This document shows, in pieces, positions 57,401-64,000 of a stretch of 64,000 nucleotides of DNA (within the stretch, counting starts at the first letter, position 1; each line of letters begins with the position of its first letter). The stretch comes from Colius striatus. Lineage: Eukaryota > Chordata > Aves > Coliiformes > Coliidae. A program made the translations under genes and the position numbers. The notes beneath the pieces are model-generated. The model searched no databases. It saw only the letters and a list, made by a program, of their open reading frames with translations, and had not been told where the DNA came from. The stretch spans positions 140,286,671-140,350,670 of the forward strand of contig NC_084759.1 in the NCBI RefSeq assembly GCF_028858725.1, in the 5' to 3' direction.

Positions 57401-60400
57401 TATAAGATAAATGGAAATCTGATGATTCCCACTGGCCTGTTGATTCTCCACTCTTAGAGAACAGTCTTGCTGCCTAGCATGCATACACACCCCACAACAA
57501 AATTAAACTAAACTCATATCCATTTGTCATCTTCCACATAGCTGTTCAAATCTTTGCAGGCAAGTCTGATGCTACAGTTCGCTGCTCCAGCTATCTCATG
57601 CAATGAGAACACAGCACAGTGTGATCCCAAAGAGGTATGGCAAGCCTTCTGATCTGTGACACCTCTTATTAAATACACAGATGAAAAGATAAGGACTTGG
57701 AAACTGTCCTATACCTTAATACCAAAGAAAACATACTCGTGGTCTAAATGTCAACCAAAAGGAAAAAAAACAAACCAAAACAGACTGTTGGCTGCTTCTC
57801 CTGTTACCTTCTTTATGTTTCTGGCATGAGAAAAAGCAGCATAACCTCCTTATATTATCGGTAAGTTGGTCTAGCAAAACATTAGCACTGAGTATATCAT
57901 ACTTCTCATGTAATAGAACTCAAGTACAGGAGACTGAGCATCTCATCTATGTGAGAGAACATTTCCCACCACATCAGGTAGGGATAAAAACAAACAACAG
58001 ATGTTCTGCCCTGTGAGCAGATAGGACAGATTTATATCCCCAGAACTGAAATTGAAAACCTGCTGAAGTCAACAACAAATCTGGCTATTTGAGTAAGTCT
58101 GAAATGTTACCCTCACTCTGAAGGCAGAGGGGTGGATGCTCTACAGCCTACAGCAGAAAATAAATGCTGGATTTGCAATATAGACAATGGGGCCTTCTGA
58201 CTCAGAACCTCTTCAGAGATGTTTGTCACCCTCCCTCTTTTATGTCAAGCACTGAATTTTGATACAGTCATATTCAGTAACAAACCTGGTGATAGCTAGG
58301 ATGATTATGGGGCTGAAAACATTTCACACAATCCAGCTTCAATTTGTTTCCACTTGAAACCACAAATTAGTTCAAACATTATCTAAGGTGCTTTGGTATT
58401 AAAGTTTCTTACCCAGTACTACTACATTGTTATCACCTTCTGAATTATGACAACACAAAAATTTCCTCATGCAGCTCAGGAGCTTGCTACAATAGGTATT
58501 TTATAAAGACGGGAAGGTCTGGTCCCTGTTCTAAACAGTAAGTACTCTGATTAAAGAGAAGTTTAATAATTTGTAGCACTGCCTCCTCTCAGAGTGAGTC
58601 CTAAGCTAAACTTGATGCACCTAAATTCATTTTTCACAAGGGTGGAAAAAAAGCCAATGTCTAATTTAAGCTGGATCACACTACTCCATTCCAGATGAGG
58701 CAGGAAGAACGAAGAGCTGTGGATCTGAGCTTTGACTCTACCTCAAGGGTGGTAGAGATACCACCCTTAAAAAATTTTCCAAATAGAACAAAAGCCTTTA
58801 AGAATAGATTTTTATCTTAAAGAGACAGTCCACATCTGCCTCTTCTTTTCGCCATGATTCTCTCAAATGCCAGTCTGACTATCCTTTCTCTTTTTTGCAA
58901 AAACATCTTGCATTCACAGCACTGCCCTCTGAATGCCTACCTCAATTAGATGCTACTGTACCTATTCAGCAAGCTCTTTCCCACACAACTTCACTTACAT
59001 TTATTACGGACTGATTTTCTCTGTGGTCCACTGCAATAAATAAGATCATTCATCCTGTTGCACCTCCACTTAGCAACATAAGCTATTTCTAAGACCTTCA
59101 TCCTTCATTACTTCATACTACAGCAGCTGAAGTAGTATCTGTTGACTCATGTATCTCTAAATTGATGACACATGGAGGACGTCAGTAAAACGTCCTTGAT
59201 GACAAATTTCACTGCCAGACTTGGTCTATAGAAGCTGCATTTGTTGGCCTTCTGTGCTCTTAGAAAGCCTTTCTATTTACCCAGGCTCTTCCTGAAAGGA
59301 TGGGTGGGGTGGGGATGGACTCTGTTATAATACCCACTGGGGAATACTCTTTGTGTCACTGCTGATATTTCTTCCTGTTTTATTTATGATCACACATGCT
59401 TCTAATTTTTTGTTGTTGTTTTAATTTGTGTTATGATAGACACACTTCAAAACATGGATATAAGCAACTGATCAATCTTCACCTCAAAAAAAAACCCCAC
59501 AAATGCACGTTATCCCAGAGGATTATGGCTCTGTCAAGCTTTGCATGTCAAATGTCAGCTGTATTTCATTCAAGCAATATCTAAAAATGTGGTGAATAGG
59601 GAGGGGGGCAGTTATGGGGGAAAATGTTTCTTCTAGTCCATAATTCTAATCTCCATAATTCAACAAAAGCTGCCAGAATTCTGCTCAGACCTGCTCAAGA
59701 AGATTCATTTTTATGAGGCAATCAGTAGAATTCCAGTCTAAAATGCTCATGTTTCAAAGAGATGTAGTGAGTGAAAACAGGGGATTATGTTGGAGACATG
59801 CAGACATGCCACCACAGTTCTTAGTCCAGTATTGTGCATGAATGCTGTTATTAACACACATATTTCTCACATATTTCTCAATTTGACATGCAGCATATTT
59901 TTTCACATTGAATGTAGGAGAGATGAGTGCTTAAAATTAACCAATGGCTGGAAGTTAAACCCAAGCAAATTAAATGTAAAAATGAAGCACACGTTTTTAA
60001 CAATGACAGTGATTAAAACATACAAGAAATGATGGAACATCCATCTCTTGCATCTCCACATTAAGACGGATGCCTTTTTGGAACTTATACTACAGTAACA
60101 TACCAATTATTGGGAGCATTATAGACACAACTCAACTAAATTACATTGTCTTTTAGGTTGGAAAGACTAGATTATATGGTGGTATATCATGGACTTAAAC
60201 ACTACAGCCTTCCAGTTACAGAAGGTACATGTCTTCTCATTCTGCTCATAATTTACCTCCATCTCACAAGTATTTCTATTCAACTACACATCCTTCAGAG
60301 CTACACAGCCTATACTCCTGAGCAGTATACCAGATATTCACACAGTTCCCCAGAAAAAAAAGAGAGACACAACCTCTCAGCATATTATCTGATCATGTAC

Positions 60401-63400
60401 ATCATTTTCATACTATATGTTTCTTATTTTCATGGCTCCAAAGGGTTCAAGGATTATTATTTTACTGATGACTAATTGATGATTCAATGAGTTAGCAGAA
60501 TATTCTTTTCTGTCACATTTGGCATCCGTCATTTCTTACCATATCTTTAGAAGAATTTTCCTACTTTAAACCTCTATCTAAAATACCTAAAAGATGAAAC
60601 AGTATGCATTTTAACAATTACTTTATTGTTTCATCTGAGGAAAATCTTTAGATTATTTACATTGGTTAAGGATCTGTTTCTAAGATTGTTATTTTGTTTA
60701 CATGATAAAATAGTTGAGTATGGGAAAGAAAAGTTTTTATGAGAGGTTCAGCTTGTGTACTTTCTTCTTTATGCTTTCTTTCTTTTTAATGTTCTTCAAA
60801 TTCAGGTTTTTGCACATGTAAAGAAAGAGTAGACACACTCATCTCTTTAATAATTTGATTCTTAAAAACTAAGGTGCAAACAATCCACATCAAAGAATGT
60901 AGGATAAAAAGTTACATCCAAGCCAATAACTACAAGGGAAAATTACTCCAAACTGACAGCAAAAATACTTGGCGACTATTAATTCCTGCCAAAAGTAGCC
61001 AAGGATTTTATGTCATTGCTAAAGATGTCACTGAAGGCTCTAGAACATATCCTGGCTTCCCAAATTACTAGTTTCCAGTGAAAATTTGTTTCAGTTGCAT
61101 AGATGCCCAGAATTTCCAATGCCTTCTCTCATTTCTTGCAGTTTTCTGCTCATAATGACAATGTTGCTTTGGTTTTATATTTAAGCCCTAAAATCTGGAC
61201 CTTGTAGTTGGAGCCAGTCTGTAACATCACTGCATCATTCTGCACAAAGGCAGAATGAGTCACGCACATGTCTATTTATTTTTTTCCTCATGGCAGAAAA
61301 CTGATGATCTGTTTCATAATATGAAATGCAAGCAGATTCTCCAACCTCGTTCAAATAACTCTGGTAAATCTCCTCTGAGTATCTCAGCATAAATTGCACT
61401 CAGGGCTGTTAACATGAAGGGTAAAAAACTTTGGCTACTGAAACAATGTCAAATTTGCCTCCAACATGTATTATATTTAGATAAAAGCACTTATTGGAAA
61501 CGTCCCAGGGAAAAGTATGTAATTTTCTCAACATGTGAAGTCTGTAATGCTCTGCAGTTTTATGTCATTCAAAAAGACTGGACATTAACTTGTCAGAAAG
61601 CAGTGCAGATTATTAACCTATTTTAATTTAGAAGTTTCACATGAAATGGAAAAAAATCCAAAAGTAACTGGGCAGGAAACAATAATTGGCCAACTGCTTT
61701 CTGTCTAATAACTATTACTCTTTTACTGCTTTCCTTGAAGCTTAGTGGAATTCACCCAGAAATTTGTTGCCTTGGTAGATGAGAAACATGCAAAAAAGTG
61801 TGCAAAGAAAGTTTACATTTTCAAACTTTAAAAAGTGGGAGTAAAACCCAATTGCTAGTTGTACCACTGTGGTTGATGTAGCATTTCTTGACTCCATAGT
61901 AAATTGCTTTTTGTTTGCTACCACCACCTCACTGTCTAGGTGCTTTACTGCATACAAAATCCAAAATAATTTTTGCCACAGCCTTACCCAGTAACATTTC
62001 AGGCATTGAGAATAATGAGCGTTTGTCTAGCTGAAGCATAAATAAGGACTTAACAGGATTCACCCCTAAATATATAATCCAGAATTGCTACAAAGCCAAA
62101 TCAGAAAATTTGTTTCTTGTGGTTTGGGCCCCTAGATTCATTATCGCTCTCAAGGCACTTTTATCCCTCAAATTGCTAGTTGTTGAACATATACAAAGTT
62201 AAGACCTAACTCCTCTTTCATATTTCATTTCAAGTAAACCTCCAACTGACATGATTGAGAGATTTATTTGAGATGGAAGGAATTAAAAATGACAATGGAT
62301 TTGAGCATTTGTAACTTTAAAAAACTTCCCTGTCTACTGAGAATTGTGGTTTTCCTAGAAAATATACAAAAGATCTAATGAAAGAAAACTAAATTTTCTT
62401 TCAGACACCTTTAGGCAAACTAATTTCTCCAGTATGTCATGCTCAAGCTACAAAGTTATGTATTTCTTCCAATTATCTTTTTTAACTTACAAAAAATTCA
62501 TCACATCTTCTACGATATCTATCAGAGATCTTTAAATGAAGGCAAAGGAGGGGAGGAAGGCATGAGAAAAACTTTTGTTCTCAGTCATGTTCTCATCCTA
62601 CACAGTCATGTCATTAAACTATGACACTGAGTTAGGTATAAGCCGGGAATGGACACCCTATCAGACAGCCTGTGGGGAAACTGGAGCAAAAGCATGCAAG
62701 AAACTCTGCAGCTTTATTGGGAGCAACCTGAACAAAAGCACAGGACAATTTTTCATTGCCCAACTGCTATTTTTCTCTAGATACAATTTTATATGCATGC
62801 ATATACAAAAAAAAATATTTTCTCAGTAATGAATATTAGACACAGTTCTTTTACTTAAAATTAAAATTAAAAAAAATAATCACATCACATGCAGCATATT
62901 TTTTCCACCAGAGATTGGAGTGGAATTGTGTTGTCGTTAGGAAGAGGAGTTTTTCTTTTATTCAAAGCACAATAGTCATAATCCATTTCAACACGATTCC
63001 CAACGCCATTGTTCACTTTGCCTATACCTACAGCAACAGTCTGGTTTTGGCAAACTTTTCTGATGTTAATCATCTCCCTTTAAATACAAGAGAGCGCTGC
63101 TGTTGAACAAAGCTGTAAATCCTCCAGCAGGGACTCCCAAAATGCAACTCAAAAGGCAGACTAAACAGAACAAGGTCCATCTTAGTCCTATATACAAAGA
63201 ATATACTGAATATATTTTGAGAGGGGTAAATTAATGAATAATGAGGGGATAAAACACAATAGATACAATTTATTCATTAGACTGACAACAAATATCTTCC
63301 TGCTGAATTGCACTTCGTGTGTTTCTTTAACTTGAGATGAGGGTGTGATAGGAACTTCAACATTTTTTATGTCAAAATTTTTACATCTCAGTGTTTGCTC

Positions 63401-64000
63401 CTGATGGTTCAACTCTCAGGATAGAAATGGCAAAAAAAGCAGACCTTCCGAACAAGCCTTTCTACTGTAAGCACTAATTCAGTTCAGCAAGCTAAAACCA
63501 GCATTAAAGAGCATGGTGCTCAGAGTACAGACTGCCTCCCTCATTTTGTAACTACAGCAATAATAGAAATAAGGGATAAAGTTTCACTATAGAGACAAAA
63601 GCAAGAAATCTGGATGGAAGGAGAACTGGCTTTCACTCTGCTCTCTGTTTAGTGTCTAGTTTAGCTCTATAACTGCAGCAGGTAGTGTTTTCTGAAGAAA
63701 AAAAAAAAAACCCTAAACTTGAAAAAAAAAATCTTCTTTCTGGTGTTATTTTTTACTCCAAAAGAGTATGCTGCATGCTTCTAAAATCAGCAAACAGGAA
63801 CAAGGCTACTATTTCAGGAAAACACAAATTCAATTACTATAAATTATGTATATATTGTTCACCTGGAGACCCAGCCTTCAATTTCATCTGCTTCTCTACT
63901 TTCACCCCATTTACCTGCCTCGAAAGTTTGTTTAACAGAGTACACTAGGAAACAGAGAGCCTCTTAAAAAAACAATGCTTGCATTTCATTCCCTCCACAA
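54495..64000 (-). other. CALD1: CALD1 5' intron, upstream exons not found
   Basis: At least 9.5 kb with no convincing coding exon. I looked on the minus strand for the heavy-form start (MDDFERRREL...) and a fibroblast-type alternative start and saw neither. The sequence is AT-rich, with only short A or T runs and no recognised interspersed repeat. Confidence 0.6.

Overview
The window is vertebrate nuclear DNA, almost certainly avian. It holds two spliced genes with GT-AG introns, one of which (caldesmon) resembles the chicken protein as I know it. Its interspersed repeats are CR1 LINE fragments with the typical (ATTCTATG)-type tail, plus two solo LTRs of families I recognise from bird genomes. 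The LTR families suggest a neoavian bird rather than a galliform, but that is inference and I cannot name a species. No operons, CRISPR arrays or tRNA/rRNA genes were found.

Layout. 1-3.6 kb: AT-rich intergenic DNA with nothing recognisable. 3645-5069: a 1.4-kb solo LTR with 5-bp target duplications. 6.4-10.6 kb: a 5'-truncated CR1 whose 3' end was caught in a ~2.2-kb tandem duplication, with one copy later losing ~0.8 kb. 12774-13375: a second solo LTR ending about 270 bp before the start codon of the next gene. 13646-22265 (+): a complete ten-exon AKR1B-family aldo-keto reductase gene (317 codons plus stop), with a CpG-rich promoter and a polyadenylation signal at 22693. 22.7-24.4 kb: the space between the two convergent genes. 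About 24.4-64 kb (-): CALD1 (caldesmon). The last thirteen coding exons are in the window (54494 down to 26002), encoding about 742 residues. The first coding exon(s) were not found and probably lie beyond 64000.

The two genes are convergent and unrelated in biochemistry: a cytosolic NADPH-dependent carbonyl reductase, and an actin/tropomyosin/calmodulin-binding regulator of smooth-muscle and non-muscle contractility. All AKR1B exon lengths and phases fit together into one open frame, as do all thirteen CALD1 exons, so both gene models are internally consistent. The CALD1 repeat exon has an in-frame internal splice donor that explains the heavy (smooth-muscle) and light (non-muscle) isoforms.

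The most interesting items are: the LTR immediately upstream of AKR1B, with its own TATA box and a splice donor directly after an AUG; the reshuffled tandem duplication; loss of both C-terminal redox cysteines in the AKR; a homogenised 45-bp coding minisatellite in CALD1; a CALD1 exon with an almost pyrimidine-free acceptor; and a 38-bp inverted-repeat pair in a CALD1 intron. I saw no sign of a wholly new biological system.
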